A stretch of DNA of 64,000 nucleotides from Patiria miniata (taxonomy: Eukaryota > Echinodermata > Asteroidea > Valvatida > Asterinidae): NCBI RefSeq assembly GCF_015706575.1, contig NW_024037074.1:23363334-23427333 (forward strand), given 5' to 3'. The notes under the pieces are model-generated. The model did not search any database. It worked only from the letters and a program-made list of their open reading frames with translations, and had not been told where the DNA came from. Shown here piece after piece: positions 43,401-54,045 of the stretch (position 1 is the stretch's first letter; every line of letters starts with the position of its first letter). The position numbers were made by a program, and so were the translations under genes.

Positions 43401-46400
43401 CTGGCAACGGAATTCCAATGTGGCATCCGGTCGGGCAGGAAAAAAGATCTGTCAAACAATAGTATTACATTTTCGTTGGAATAATGTTGGAAGTTCTGTT
43501 TAATTGATGTGTTCACAAGGTAAACATAGTGTACTACACTCTAAAAAGTCCCGGGTCAGATTTGACCCGGAAAAGGGGTCATGTGGGGCCTGACCCCTTT
43601 ACGGGTCAAAAATTACCCTTTCCAGGTCAAAACTGACACTTTCCCGGGTCAAACATTAAACATGACCCGGAAGATGAGTCACACAGTGTCATTGTGACTC
43701 ATAACAGAGTCATTTTTGACCCGGAAGAAGGTCAGGCCCCACATGGCCCTTTTCCGGGTCAATTCTGACGCGGGACTTTTTAGAGTGCAGATAAACATCA
43801 CAGAAATCTCATTTCATGGGCTCATAACCAGGCCATCATAGAGAGGGGGTGGAAAGCCCAATTTCGCTGTTCATGTTCGCTGTCCATTTTTCAATCTCAA
43901 TTTAGCGTCGTAAGTAATTAAAATGTCAAGTACTTTGAGGGCAATAATTACAGTTATTGGCACAGGTATCTGCTATTCGTTGGTACAGAAATCGTTGATA
44001 TTCTGACGTCTATGTTATTCAGATTCTCGTTAAGAGAGTTATCTTGACATGAGGCAGAAAACGGCCCCCTCAGGTATCGAACTATGCATTACGCCTATTC
44101 TCGGGCGGATTTATGCACAGAATACAATACATTGGGGGTCGATACGCAAATCGATTGAAGTTGCTCTATATCTGTGCTCTTCATTATTCATGTATTCGGT
44201 TTACTTTTCTCCTGGCCAATTTTCTGTTTTCTGTGTTTATGTTTATTTGAAATGAAGGGGAAAACATTTCTGTTTCTATTTTGGACTGTCAAAATTTGTA
44301 CAGTATAAATGTACCATTACTAAAAACGTGGAAAAGTTTTTGTTCGATGTCACATTCAAAAGTGAATAACTTTTGTATTGCTATAGAGTGCGAGTCAAAA
44401 AAGAGGAAACCCAAATTGCCGGACCATTTTTGAATAGGATCAAGTGTTCTTTCAGCAAAACGAAAACAATTCACATAGATTTCTATGTGGATTGTTTTCG
44501 TTTTAATTACAAAAAGAACACTTACTTTTTTGTGATCCGTGGACAGAGCTTTAAAACGGTGTTTATGATCAAAACTCTTTAACTTGAAAAGTGCTATATA
44601 GATTTGAATGATTCGTGTACTAACAGAAAGCTTAAGTATGGTCTTTCATATCCTAGTTTTTTAAAAGTGCTACATGCAGAACTTAATACAAAAATAGATT
44701 GGTCCTGCCTTTTGGTTTTCCTATTTTTTTGCTCACCCTGTATAGAAAAAGGTCACTTTTGGGGTGTGAAATACGGGAGAGTATACTTTAAATTGTACAG
44801 ATTTCAAAGTATAACAGCTATAGGTTGTACAGTTCAACCCTTTGTTTTGGAACCGCTAAAGTCCTTCAGTCCATCGTTCGAAGAGGTCATTTTGATGAAT
44901 TTAAAGATAGCATTACGTGATCTGGGCCAACTTCAAGGCTGAAAGGCGCCATATGCAATTAAAGTTCACGACCACTCTATCAGGCCATCACGTAGAATGA
45001 AGCTGACCATGGTATCAGATTGTGTCCACACAATATATTAGCCAAAGTTGTATCGAGACCAAAATCATTCCACAAGGGCTGATGCGAATTTAATGGAATT
45101 GTCAAACAAACGGTGTGCTGGCAGTGCAAAGATACGCCCCTTCTATAGCGAGACAACGATACTGTATAGCTATTGTAGTCTGTTCGTAAAGGGTGCGTTG
45201 CATAAACGTTAATACACCTCTAGAAAGAAATGCCACGAACCTTTGGACAAGTCCAAAATGTAAAGGAATACCAGGTATAGCCTTGTACTCAAGATTATGA
45301 GCTTTTTGATCAAGACCTTTTTTCACATAACGGTGCAAGATTTGTAAGAGGAAGGATGCCTCAAAGCTCGAACTCAATTTTGAGACAACTTCAAACAATG
45401 TTCACTGATCTTAAAGGGGATGCATTTATTATACCATATCATTACATGAACATCAGCCGCACCATGCATAAGTTATATATTTGTATTCAGGCGAAATATA
45501 TCTCGAGATTGAGCATCCCACCACCCCCGCAGCAACGTAATTATTTTGTGCGACATTAAATAAGTAAAAACATGGCCGTACAATATAGATAAAAAAACTT
45601 CAGGACTGAAAAAGGGTGACGAAACCAGGATGTTTGCCTCTAATAAAATTATTAGACGTATTGGAAGTATAATTAATGTATACTATTCGGTCGTTACTCG
45701 GAGCAATAATAGTGCGTTTGTGTTTGAGGAGGGAGTAGGCCTACTGTACCCCAACCATGTTACAATTTGCAGGTCTATCCCATACCAAGCTAAAACAATG
45801 CTTTGTAGGCAAGGTGCTTGTGTAGAAGAACAGGTGGAGGAACAAGCGGGAGAACAGCACCAATGGGCAGGCATAACTTCCACAACTCTCACAGGGCCAA
45901 ATGATCGGTGAGTGATGAGTTGGGGTTCAGGGTAAACTACCAAGGAGTTGCTATAAGAAGCAGGGAAATACTTGTGGCAAATGAGCAAAAGCTCATCTGA
46001 AAACCCATTGCAAGCCTTAGATTTTTTTTATTTTATTTTTTTTATAAAGAAAATATTTTGCTAGTCAAAACAAATAAAGGGCCTAACAGTTTTATCCCTT
46101 TGTCAAAAAAGGTCCTGCCAGGATCAAAACATCAGGCCATCTACTTTTTTATTTGTAGATGTAGGCCCATATAATTTAGCTCAACTAAGTCGGTCATATT
46201 CAAAGTATTTTGCTGATATACAAATTACCGGTGCCCAGCGAATCCATCAATCTTGCCAAAGGGAATATAGGGATGCCCCATAAACTACCCATCGGGGGTT
46301 GTGGGCTTAATTCGTATCATACTCGTGTGGTGCAATGAGGATGTTTTTCATTCAGTTATTTCAACTGTCATTCTAATAATGGCTCTGATCGACGCTACAC

Positions 46401-46458
46401 ATACCTGGAGTATCAGCACAGCTTGGAAAACAAACGCCAGCTTAACAATTCCTTCCAT
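28197..46458 (-). CDS. DSL/EGF-family transmembrane protein, gene C (complete)
   Basis: Sixteen exons in transcription order: 46458-46405, 43448-43297, 42712-42574, 41518-41367, 40865-40720, 39998-39885, 39338-38755, 37782-37595, 36929-36702, 36290-35633, 35204-35059, 34572-34406, 33966-33789, 33027-32856, 31964-31867 and 28455-28197. The sum is 3435 bp, 1144 residues plus stop, with every junction in phase. Residues: signal 1-18, MNNL about 19-166, DSL about 170-215, nineteen EGF-type modules about 216-909 (two lack C5-C6), juxtamembrane domain about 910-1026, TM about 1033-1055, tail to 1144. Architecture follows Notch ligands, but Notch-contact residues in DSL are mostly replaced and the tail lacks a PDZ ligand. 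A cell-surface recognition role is inferred. Gene C is the intact reference for this family here. Confidence 0.9.
28456..31866. other. Last intron of gene C (3.4 kb)
   Basis: It holds a diverged copy of the CAAGGGCGGATCC MITE (about 29320-29584), a SINE-like stretch with the perfect B box GGTTCGAACCC at 30560-30570, and C/G runs at 31181-31192 and 31664-31679. No coding exon is supported. Confidence 0.6.
30500..30960 (+). repeat. tRNA-derived SINE-like sequence
   Basis: A B box GGTTCGAACCC at 30560-30570 follows a degenerate A-box region. A second tRNA-like stretch (TCGGTCGGTAAGCTAACTCA) lies near 30661. Exact ends are not readable. Confidence 0.4.
31867..31964 (-). CDS. Gene C transmembrane exon
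   Basis: DWIATNWY, then hydrophobic [20 protein letters not shown] and basic QKRR. Homologous to the A/B exon, including the N/D-W-x-A-x-x-W-Y entry. Confidence 0.9.
32072..32756. mobile_element. TIR element in gene C intron
   Basis: Inverted ends AAGCCCCTGTCACAC and GTGTGACAGGGGCTTT enclose about 0.68 kb of CGA-rich sequence with degenerate internal repeats. Target duplication was not recognised. Short open frames inside are not protein-like. Confidence 0.65.
32856..33966 (-). CDS. Gene C juxtamembrane domain (two exons)
   Basis: Exons 33966-33789 and 33027-32856. Conserved with [43 protein letters not shown], then [16 protein letters not shown] and [15 protein letters not shown]. Two codons longer than A/B in the second exon. 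Confidence 0.8.
33200..33460 (+). repeat. ATCGGT hexanucleotide tract
   Basis: A degenerate (ATCGGT)n/(ATCAGT)n microsatellite in a gene C intron, with interruptions. Confidence 0.85.
33470..33645 (-). repeat. Dispersed repeat, inverted partner of 22670-22850
   Basis: The stretch from TCCGACTCCATGAAATGTGG to GGGGTCCGATTTTCATAG is the reverse complement of the block at 22670-22850 in the gene B insertion, with moderate divergence. It has inverted 'TCCGACTCC' ends and is probably a MITE. Confidence 0.7.
34406..35204 (-). CDS. Gene C tenascin-like EGF and last two EGFs
   Basis: Exons 35204-35059 ([15 protein letters not shown], then DYCLSSPC) and 34572-34406 ([12 protein letters not shown], then [13 protein letters not shown]). 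Lengths 146 and 167 bp; the second is one codon shorter than in A/B. Confidence 0.9.
35633..36290 (-). CDS. Gene C exon with six EGF modules
   Basis: Modules begin [41 protein letters not shown] and DECASAPC. The exon is 658 bp, exactly 333 bp (three 37-residue modules) longer than the same exon in A and B. It opens in phase 2 and closes in phase 0. Confidence 0.93.
36702..39998 (-). CDS. Gene C EGF array, exons 6-9
   Basis: Exons 39998-39885 (EGF1, intact: DCDVDVDEC to CADGWSG), 39338-38755 (five EGFs), 37782-37595 and 36929-36702. Calcium-binding D-I-D-E-C openings and C-x4-[ST]-C O-fucose sites recur. The last module ends after its fourth cysteine. Confidence 0.92.
37880..38613. mobile_element. 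734-bp TIR element with internal hairpins, gene C intron
   Basis: Outer inverted repeats of about 33 bp (AATAATTCGTCGCAGAG... and its complement) flank two 58-bp palindromes. No coding capacity. Target duplication is not clear. Confidence 0.8.
38171..38351. repeat. Two 58-bp palindromes, 123 bp apart
   Basis: 38171-38228 and 38294-38351 each read ATTCGTCAGTTTGTCGGATC, a GC-rich centre GCGCGTGCACGC, and the inverted arm. Arms are about 25 bp and almost perfect. Confidence 0.9.
40720..40865 (-). CDS. Gene C DSL domain exon
   Basis: [15 protein letters not shown], then [10 protein letters not shown] and CHAGWQG, with all six cysteines. At the sites matching Jagged-1 F199, R201, R203 and F207 it has K, V, R and K. 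Confidence 0.93.
41367..43448 (-). CDS. Gene C MNNL-like N-terminal domain (three exons)
   Basis: Exons 43448-43297, 42712-42574 and 41518-41367. [45 protein letters not shown] and [11 protein letters not shown] match gene B position by position, with the same phases. The acceptor of the second exon is the ATTATAG before GTCCACAG, because only that choice keeps the frame. Confidence 0.82.
41585..42330 (+). repeat. GGGTTT/GGGTTC-rich tract
   Basis: About 740 bp of degenerate TTTGGG and TTCGGG units in a gene C intron, including a direct duplication near 41640-41740 and 41750-41860. G-rich on the + strand and able to form G-quadruplexes. Long open frames over it are artefacts. Confidence 0.85.
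43449..46404. other. First intron of gene C (3 kb)
   Basis: Besides the MITE at 43536-43790, it has a hairpin at about 44445-44525 (arms around CACATAGATTTCTATGTG). The following sequence (GTGATCCGTGGACAGAGC) is shared with a gene B intron at about 17675, so it is a dispersed repeat. No exon is recognised. Confidence 0.6.
43536..43790. mobile_element. Foldback-like MITE in first intron of gene C
   Basis: Inverted ends CACTCTAAAAAGTCCCGGGT and its complement, with long arms made of GGGTCAAA/TTTGACCC motifs, about 250 bp in all. Related GGGTCAAA motifs occur behind genes A and B. Confidence 0.8.
46405..46458 (-). CDS. Gene C signal-peptide exon
   Basis: An 18-codon exon, [18 protein letters not shown], with a good start context (GCCATGG) and a GTATGT donor in phase 0, as in gene B. 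Confidence 0.82.
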
Positions 46459-47305
46459 GGCTAAGATTTAGACGTATACCTGAACACAAGGCAGAGGCAA
46501 GCGCTGAAGGACGAATAGGTCCGAAAGACGGTAATCACTACTATTTTAAATTAAGCTACCTGCTGGTGCGGTAAGTTTGTCAATAATGATTAATGAGATC
46601 GAACTCGACGTTCTTCATTATGCAACAATGATAAAGTGGACTAGGATTGGACTTCACTCTTTTGTAAAATTAGCTTATATTTATATCGCTGAACATAAAA
46701 GAGAACTTATGATACAGGGCCTGCAGCGGTATACGGTATCAAGAAACGCTTATTTCGTGGTTTCTGTTTTTATGATTTCGAGGCAAGCATGCGAACGAGC
46801 CACAAGTCGGCAAAGAGATCCAGTAATGACAGACTTTTCGCGGGCAAACAGTTTCATAAATTATAAATAAGAAATCATGTCTTTTCCCTGCCAATTTCTT
46901 AATTTTTCTAATCAATTTCAATATCAACCATTCAATTTCACGTGATTTTCAAACGTCTGAACTTTTTCATTTGGGGGCATTCAATTTCAATTTTAGGCAC
47001 CCATTTGCTCCTGTAATAACCTTTCGTGGCATTTTATATCGTTTTGGTGCATTCATGAAATTAAGGTGTTTTTTTAATCTTTTGATGATTGACGCATTGT
47101 GGGCCTTATTCACGTGTTGGCCATTTTTGTCGACTTCCCTTATTTCATAAATTGTTAACTGTTGAATGGAATGGCGCCAGACTATTCATGCAGGCATAAT
47201 AATGCAGCCTTATTTTACCGTAATTTTTTTTTTATTTGGCTTTAAACATTAGGGACCGTTTAATTACAAATTTAAAATTATTCATTGAAGCAGACTGGAA
47301 TTAAT
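46459..47305. other. Intergenic between gene C and the thioesterase array
   Basis: AT-rich with no gene recognised. Head-to-head with gene C, so it probably holds its promoter, but no clear motif is seen. Confidence 0.5.
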
Positions 47306-47711
47306 TAGTAATTAACTTGCTTCCATTTCAAGATTTCACCTCACTCTCAATCCAATATGGCCGACTCGTGAATAAGGCCCATAGCGAACGTCGGAGCGCA
47401 TGCTTTTCTTGTCATTCGTTTAAGGGCAATCGTTTTCTTAGTTTGGCCTTTCAAATTAAAATGATTTTTTTTTATTGATATCTTTTCCTATTTTCTTCTT
47501 AGGTTCATTTTTTTTTCAAAAACCTTTGAATTTGTAACCGTAACATAAATTAACTGATATGAGGGATAATGATGTAACGAAATGGTGACATGAAACCGAG
47601 GGCTTGGGAATTTAATTTTTTTACTGTGGATCTGTTCTACTTGTTTAAAAGTTTGAACAAATCTATGAGGGGAGTCATTTTCTTGACATGTTTATTACTC
47701 CTTTAACTCTA

Positions 47712-47900
47712 TTAACTGTTCTTATAAAGTTCGCTCTGTTTTGTAAGCTCTGATTCACCTATGAATCTCTTGACGCGCAAGACATCGGGATATGCAGTAT
47801 GTTTGGCAATGTACCAATGGGAACACTTCTCTTGGTCTTGGGTAATTTGTTCAATGTTTTCTTGGGCCACTTCCATCAGACGATCTCCTCCGCTATACAT
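47712..47900 (-). CDS. Small unassigned open frame, conserved in unit 2
   Basis: A 62-codon frame ending ELTKQSELYKNS. The counterpart in unit 2 (about 52660-52818) keeps the same frame through a 6-bp and a 3-bp indel and several substitutions, but loses the first ATG (ACG). Both could start at the internal Met of MEVAQENIEQITQ. No family is recognised. The opposite strand is also open, so coding is uncertain. Confidence 0.3.
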   Translation of the reverse strand: MYSGGDRLMEVAQENIEQITQDQEKCSHWYIAKHTAYPDVLRVKRFIGESELTKQSELYKNS

Positions 47901-48641
47901 TGTCGTTCATTCCCGCCCGCTTCATGCACGGCAGCTCTCAATCCAGTGGTCTTTCTCAAAGTACGTATATAGCTCTAGATAATCGGCGTGATTATTGTTC
48001 TCGAGCATTTGCTTATCCACATTTTACCTACTGTAATATTCACAGGCGTCATCTTATCTGTCTGAACATTTCAGGAGTTATAAGAGAGAGAGGTGTGCAT
48101 CTACGGATTTTTGCTGAGATAGCTCAGAATGTTATAGGAATACTGACAAGCACTGATTATGAAGATGCTTAATAATAATTGAATGTGTTTGCCCATTAAT
48201 GAAAATAATTATGATCTTGGTTCAGGCCTTGCACATTTCATAGGGACTAGTCACAAGTGAAGCTCGAAGACGAGGGCGAAATGGAATGATTCTTTGTGAT
48301 TGTCGAATGACAAACTGAGTTGGTCATTGAAACTTAGTGACAGTGACCGGGGAATCATAGTTGGAGTGAATTTTGAAAGTGTACATGTACTCTAAATAAG
48401 TCTGCACATCCATCTGCATCGGACAGCATACTGTGTGAATCAGATGCAAAGCGCCACCAATCGTCAGAAAACGTGACGACCTTGGACCTTCGATCTTTGA
48501 TCTATCGTACAAGTACAAGTTAAGTAGTACAGTACCGCCCGGCCGCGGCAAACTGTTCTGCCGTCATATTTGCTGTTTTATTCTGAAAGTCTTGAATTTA
48601 AATTGCGTTTTATGCCTTCCAGACTCTCCCATTTGTAAACC

Positions 48642-51181
48642 ATGAAGTATGACATAGATGCTGATGGAGTCTCCCATTACATTTTGGGGGAGCTGTCTTA
48701 CAATGACTTTGACAAATCAAGTAGGGATCTATTTTGACGCACTCTCATTCAATTTGCGTTGGACAACGCGCGCGCGTTGTAAGCGTTTTACCTGCGCCGA
48801 TTATGGTGACTCCAGGATATACGACCTAAATTCGTATTCTGTTCCAACCTGCTGAGAAGAAAACTAAAAATGGCAATGTATTTGAAATGTGTATCGTAGA
48901 GTCTGAAGTCTATACTCTTGAATCTTGTACATTTCACATTGTAAATATGTATAATGTAGAGTTTAATGTTTTAAATATAGGCCAAATACATGTATAAACC
49001 AAAATATGATGTGTGCGCCCACTCATCTGCTCATATTCATTGACTCCTAGTCCTAGGCCTTCATGTAATTTGAATAGTGCTACTGTAGTGCCATCAAATT
49101 AATTACAGGAACAATTTTGGGAAAGATTTCCATACTGCGAAGTTCACTAATTTTCCTCTGTATTGACTAACAAGCCCCCAGATAGCAATTTCAGGTCATC
49201 AAAGTCAATTTGAGCAGTGAGAAAATACAAGCATTTTCTTAGAAAACACTTAGAATTGTTCAGTCCAATCTCATAGGGTTTGTACACAGGGTGTTGAGTG
49301 AACTTCGTATATGGAAATCTTTCCCAATGTTGAGAATAAACCTCAACCCATTGGTGATGAAAACATCAGATCACAGAGAATAGATTACTAAATGTTGTGA
49401 TCCCCGTGCACTTCAAAAGTTTCAATTTTCAACCACAAAAACCTCATTAGGCCAAAAAAAAGTCTCCAGTTTCTGGTTTTTGGCACGTCGCCGTAGCCAT
49501 GCGCGTCGGCAAAATGATTTTAACTGCACAAATTGCTGCACAATTTTAACGTGTTATTAGACGGGGTTACGATCGAGAATAAGCTTTATGTGGCCTCTCT
49601 GGACTCCCATATATTTGCACTAAGTTCAGTCGGACACCATTTTGCAGTCATCAGCCAACATTTGAAGAAAAAAATGGTAAAAAAAACAAAAAAAGGCACG
49701 TCATCGCACCACTTTTTGGGCAAGCTCCATACCAGAAACCGGGGACTTTTTGGGGGGGGGGGGCCTTAGATACAGGTTTTTGTTTTTGGCACGTATAGCC
49801 CCACTAGTGTGGCCACGGTATTGCTGCGCTATGGCAGTGCAGCAATACCACGGCCGCACTAGTGGGTACAGAATGACTTTGCAATAACGTAGCAGACTGG
49901 CTCCTAGTCCATACATTATCGATACTGATGGTGGGGCAGGAACCAGCCTACCCAACAACAAGAAGAATTATTATCTGGCGGCCAATAATTCGAAATTGTG
50001 CTACACGTTCACTTATTCAGTAATAAAAACATGGGCAAGTATGTTTTAGTTGATGCCTCATTCAAAAGTGAATAGCTTTTGTACTGCTAGAAAACAGTAT
50101 TGAATAGGAATCTATGGTATTCTTTTTCGGGATGAAACTCAGACATAGCACTCGGAACGCCTCTTAAGATATCAAGCGAAACGTGACAAGAAAAACGTTG
50201 GAAGAACATTTGGCAGTAAATGTGGGCAGATGCTATCAAAGATTCTTAGCAATAAGAATTAGGTGCATGAGCCCTTTTGTTATCCCTTTTCAGGAAATTG
50301 TTGATACTAATCTCACAATCCTTCCTTTTTTTTTATTCAGATTAATGCTTCTAATATTGTTGATGAAATTATTTCTACATTTTCATGTGGCAGGGAGAAT
50401 TGGCATGTGGCAGCTGGCGAAATTGATTCAAGGAGCCCGCCATCAAAGATTCCGAAGTGTCACAATGAACCTCAAGGGTCTGGGCATAACATCTTTCGTA
50501 CGTTCCCAGTTTCTTCAGATTTATCCAGCCTTTTACACAAGCAAACTCACACAGAACCGAGCTCTGGATATCACCAGCAGATTGAGTCATCTTGGGCGCA
50601 CGTCGTGTTGTTTGGACACTGACATGTATGATTTGAGCACAAAGACACTCCTAGCCTCTGGGAGTGTTCAAGACGTGTTTGTTTCGCGGCAGACACGACG
50701 CCCTTTTCCGGTGGCCTCCATAGCTTGGCAGCAGACAAAAGTGATAACCCCACGTGACCAGCGACCCATTTCCGGACCTGATTTTCCAGCACGACCCACC
50801 GGCACCTTGTGCTTCACCCAGACCAGAACCGTCATGTCCAGCGATACCGATGCCAACGATCACCTCAATGAGGCAATGTTCATCCGCTTCTGTTTCGACT
50901 GCGCAAGTTCAGCTGCCTTAGATGGACACCTGCCCAGCTTCAGGAAAGACGTCATCTACGCGGACGCCAAGACGGTGTGGTTCTTGTACATTCGCGAGGC
51001 CAGGGTCGGTGAGGAATTGACGCTGTACTGCTGGGAAGACCGCAATTTGAGTCGAACTCTTTGGGTCGAAATGTGTCAAGAGTCGCAGGTCATTGGCCAG
51101 TGCCAAATACAATTCTATGAAGATGGACTGACAAGGTCCACCTCTGAGCCTGATGGAGGGCTGACCTTGGCAAAACTCTGA
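48642..51181 (+). CDS. Double-hotdog thioesterase-like enzyme, copy 1
   Basis: Exons 48642-48720 and 50394-51181 join in phase 1 to 288 residues. The first hotdog (residues about 15-140) starts GELSYNDFDKS. The second (about 160-280) has MSSDTDANDHLNEAMF, with D177, D179, N181, H183 and N185 matching the D-x-N-x-H-x-N catalytic loop of acyl-ACP/4-hydroxybenzoyl-CoA-type thioesterases. An in-frame TAA lies just before the ATG. Likely reaction: hydrolysis of an acyl thioester; substrate unknown. No organelle signal is evident. An AATAAA follows at 51423-51428. Exon 1 ends in A (TCAA|GTAGGG) rather than G as in the other copies, giving Arg instead of Gly at codon 27. The acceptor CATGTGGCAG was chosen by frame and by comparison with copy 3. 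Confidence 0.85.
49120..49325. mobile_element. 206-bp TIR element, only in unit 1
   Basis: Ends GGAAAGATTTCCATACTGCG and its near complement, flanked by CAATTTTG and CAATGTTG (8 bp, one mismatch). Unit 2 has the uninterrupted ACAATTTTGAGAATAAACC at the same place. Confidence 0.82.
49450..49765. mobile_element. Harbinger-like MITE, unit 1
   Basis: Ends GGCCAAAAAAAAGTCTCCAG and, inverted, CCAGAAACCGGGGAC...GGCC. TTA target duplication (49447-49449, 49766-49768). Also present in unit 2, so it predates the tandem duplication. Confidence 0.8.
49799..50320. other. Intron segment of copy 1 missing from copy 2
   Basis: It starts with a 67-bp near-palindrome (CCCACTAGTGTGGCC... at about 49800-49866). 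The right part (from about 50165) is colinear with copy 3 at 63190-63300, so copy 2 has probably lost it by deletion. Confidence 0.65.
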
Positions 51182-51422
51182 CTCATTAAACTTGTCTTAA
51201 AAGATTTTGTTACTGGAAATGCAGGCTTAATGCACAATGTAGCTGAACATTGCCCAACTGCTGTTGGAGGAATAATAGTTGTCCAATTGGCAGGTGATAA
51301 ATAGTAAGGAATTTGGATAGCAAACCTTCTTAACTCACAAACAGATATCAAACTTTAAATAATATAAAAATTTAAAAATAAATGAGGTTATTTCAGTCTG
51401 AAATGTGCAGTAATGTGCATGC

Positions 51423-51428
51423 AATAAA
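51423..51428 (+). terminator. Poly(A) signal, thioesterase copy 1
   Basis: AATAAA about 240 bases after the stop. Conserved at 56690-56695 behind copy 2. Confidence 0.6.
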
Positions 51429-53342
51429 GGTGACTTGGGCTCAAAAGAATTTAAGACTGGAAATGGCTTACAACTCGACATTGCCCAACTGTGGTTTTCT
51501 AAGGTTGCCCACTTTGTAAAACTTGCAGGTGATAAATGTTCAGAAATTTCTCATCTTTTGATTTGTTATTCAGGGAAACTTTTCATCCAAGTAATATTTT
51601 CTAACTTTTTTTACTCCCTAAAATGGATCTGAATATATTTTATGAACTGATTTCTCATAATGGTTCTATGTTTTGTGTTGCTAAATTTATAGTTTGGCTT
51701 CCTTTATGTATATTATAGAGAGAGAAAGAGATGTCATTCGCATAAAGTTTACCTCAGTTGAAACTGAAATTAATTTGTGATTCAGTTACAAGAAGCGCAA
51801 CCCAATATGGAAATTTATATTAGTTTGCTGAATAAAAAGGCAGTAAAATGTACAAATTTGATATGTAGCTGTTTGAACATTGTATTTCCATCGCGAAACC
51901 CTAAAAAGTTTCGCCAGTGGCAAAAAAAATAATTTTGGGTATAAGTATTCAGCCCTACCTCCATGGAGTAAGGAAATAGTTTCTAAATACAGTACAACAG
52001 CAAATAATCTCATAAGTGTATACCCCCCCCCCCCCACACACACCCACACACTCGGCCCCTCCCCAACCCTGCTCATTTGATTGAAGGCAAAGGTGCGCTT
52101 TTTATCAGAGGAATCCCATGGGGTGCGTTCCCGCTTGACCACCCATCCACTTGACCACCCATCGCAAGGGGTAAACTGTCTGAGGTATTTATGAATAGTA
52201 ATTAACTTGCTTTCGTTTCTCTACACAGGCTCCAGAAACAAAATTTTACCTCACTCTCGATCAAAATATATGGCCGACTCGTAAAATAATAAGGCCCCTA
52301 GCGAACGTCGGAGCGCATGCTTCTCTTGTAATTCGTTTAAGGGCAATCGTCTTCTTAGTTTGGCCATTCAAATTAAAATGATTTTTTTATTGATGTCTTT
52401 TCCTATTTTCTTCTTAGGTTCATTTTTTATTCAAAAACCTTTGAATTTATAACGTAACAAAAATTAATTGATTATGAGGGATAATGATGTAACGAAATAT
52501 TGACATGAAACTGAGGGCTTCAATTTGAGAATTTTCTTTTTCACTGTGGATCTTTTCTACTTGTTTAAAAGTTTGAACAAATCTATAAGGGGAGTCATTT
52601 TCTTGAGATGTTTATTACTCCTTTAACTCTATTAACTGTTCTTAAGCTCGCTCTGTTTTGTAAGCTCTGATTCACCCATTAATCTCTTGACGTGCAAGAC
52701 ATCGGGATATGCAGTATGTTTGGCAATGTACCAATGGGAACACTTCTCTTGGGTAATTTGTTCAATGTTTTCTTGGGCCACTTCCATCAGACGATCTCCT
52801 CCGCTATACGTTGTCGTTCATTCCCGCCCGCTTCATGCACGGCAGCTCTCAATCCAGTGGTCTTTCTCAAAGCACGTATCTGCTAGGCCCTATAGCTCTA
52901 GATAATCGGCGTGATTATTGTTCTCGAGCCTTTCCTTATCCACATTTTACCTACTGTAATATCCACAGGCGTCATCTTATCTGTCTTCTTCTTCTTCTTC
53001 TTCTTCTTCTTCCATTGAGTACATCCCTCCATAGAGGTGTGCATCAACGGATTTTTGCTGAGATAGCTCAGACTGTTATAGGAATACTGACAAGCAATAA
53101 TGTAGATGCTTAATAATTGAATGTGTTTGCCCATTAATGAAAATATGATCTTAGCCTTAATTGCATATTTCATAGGGACGAGTCACAAGTGAAGCTCGAA
53201 GATGAGGGCAAAATGGAGTGATTCTTTGTGATTGTCGAATGACAAACTGAGTTGGTCATTGAAACTTAGTGACAGGCCGGGGAATCATAGTTGGAGTGAA
53301 TTTTGAAAGTGTACATGTACTAAATAAGTACAAAGTCTGCAC

Positions 53343-53820
53343 CACTGATCTCTATATAAAGACTGGATAGCGGATATGCATACAACATTCACACAGTAGA
53401 CTTTGCATATTGACCAATTCGCCCCCGGTCTCACGAAGATGGCCGCGTATATACAAACGTTCTACGCGTAAATACGCGCGCGTTGTATCAACAGTTGACG
53501 CGCATTTTGGTCACGTACACATATTATGATGTTCTAAAAGGGACACATTTCCGTAGTGATTATTATTTCAAAACGCCGAAAAAGTTATATTTGCGGCATT
53601 TTAGTAACCACGACGTTAGAAAAATTGTAGTTAACCTTGGTCAGTGATGGTGGTCAAAATATAAGTCAAGTGAACCGCGACGTTACAAAAGAAATCATGC
53701 TGTCTATAAAAACGACAACTTGTCCTTTGAAGATCACCAGCCGGTCTCACCAATATGGCGTCAAATTCGTACATTGTGCGGCTCTGTATTAGCTATCCAG
53801 TCTTTATATAGAGATCAGTG
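53343..53820. mobile_element. 478-bp hAT-like element, only in unit 2
   Basis: TIRs of about 29 bp starting CACTGATCTCTATATAAAGA, with an 8-bp target duplication GTCTGCAC (53335-53342, 53821-53828). Unit 1 has a single GTCTGCAC in the unbroken stretch AAATAAGTCTGCACATCC. Confidence 0.92.
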
Positions 53821-54045
53821 GTCTGCACATCCAACTGCATCGGACGGCATGTGTGAATCAGATGCAAAGCGCCACCAATCGTCAGAAAACGTGACGACCT
53901 TGGACCTTCGATCATATCGTATCGTAGTACATACAGTACCGCCCGGCCGCGGCAAACTGTTCTGCTGTCTTATTTGCCGTTTTATTCTGAAAGTCTTGAA
54001 TTTAATTTGCATTTTATGCCTTCCAGACTCTCCCATTTGTAAACC

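Larger units (their letters stand above)
47306..52171 (+). repeat. Tandem ~5-kb repeat, unit 1
   Basis: It starts at TAGTAATTAACTTGC and ends at CCCATCGCAAGGGG. Colinear with unit 2 (52195-57374), including both exons, intron, flanks and a shared Harbinger-like MITE. Confidence 0.9.
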
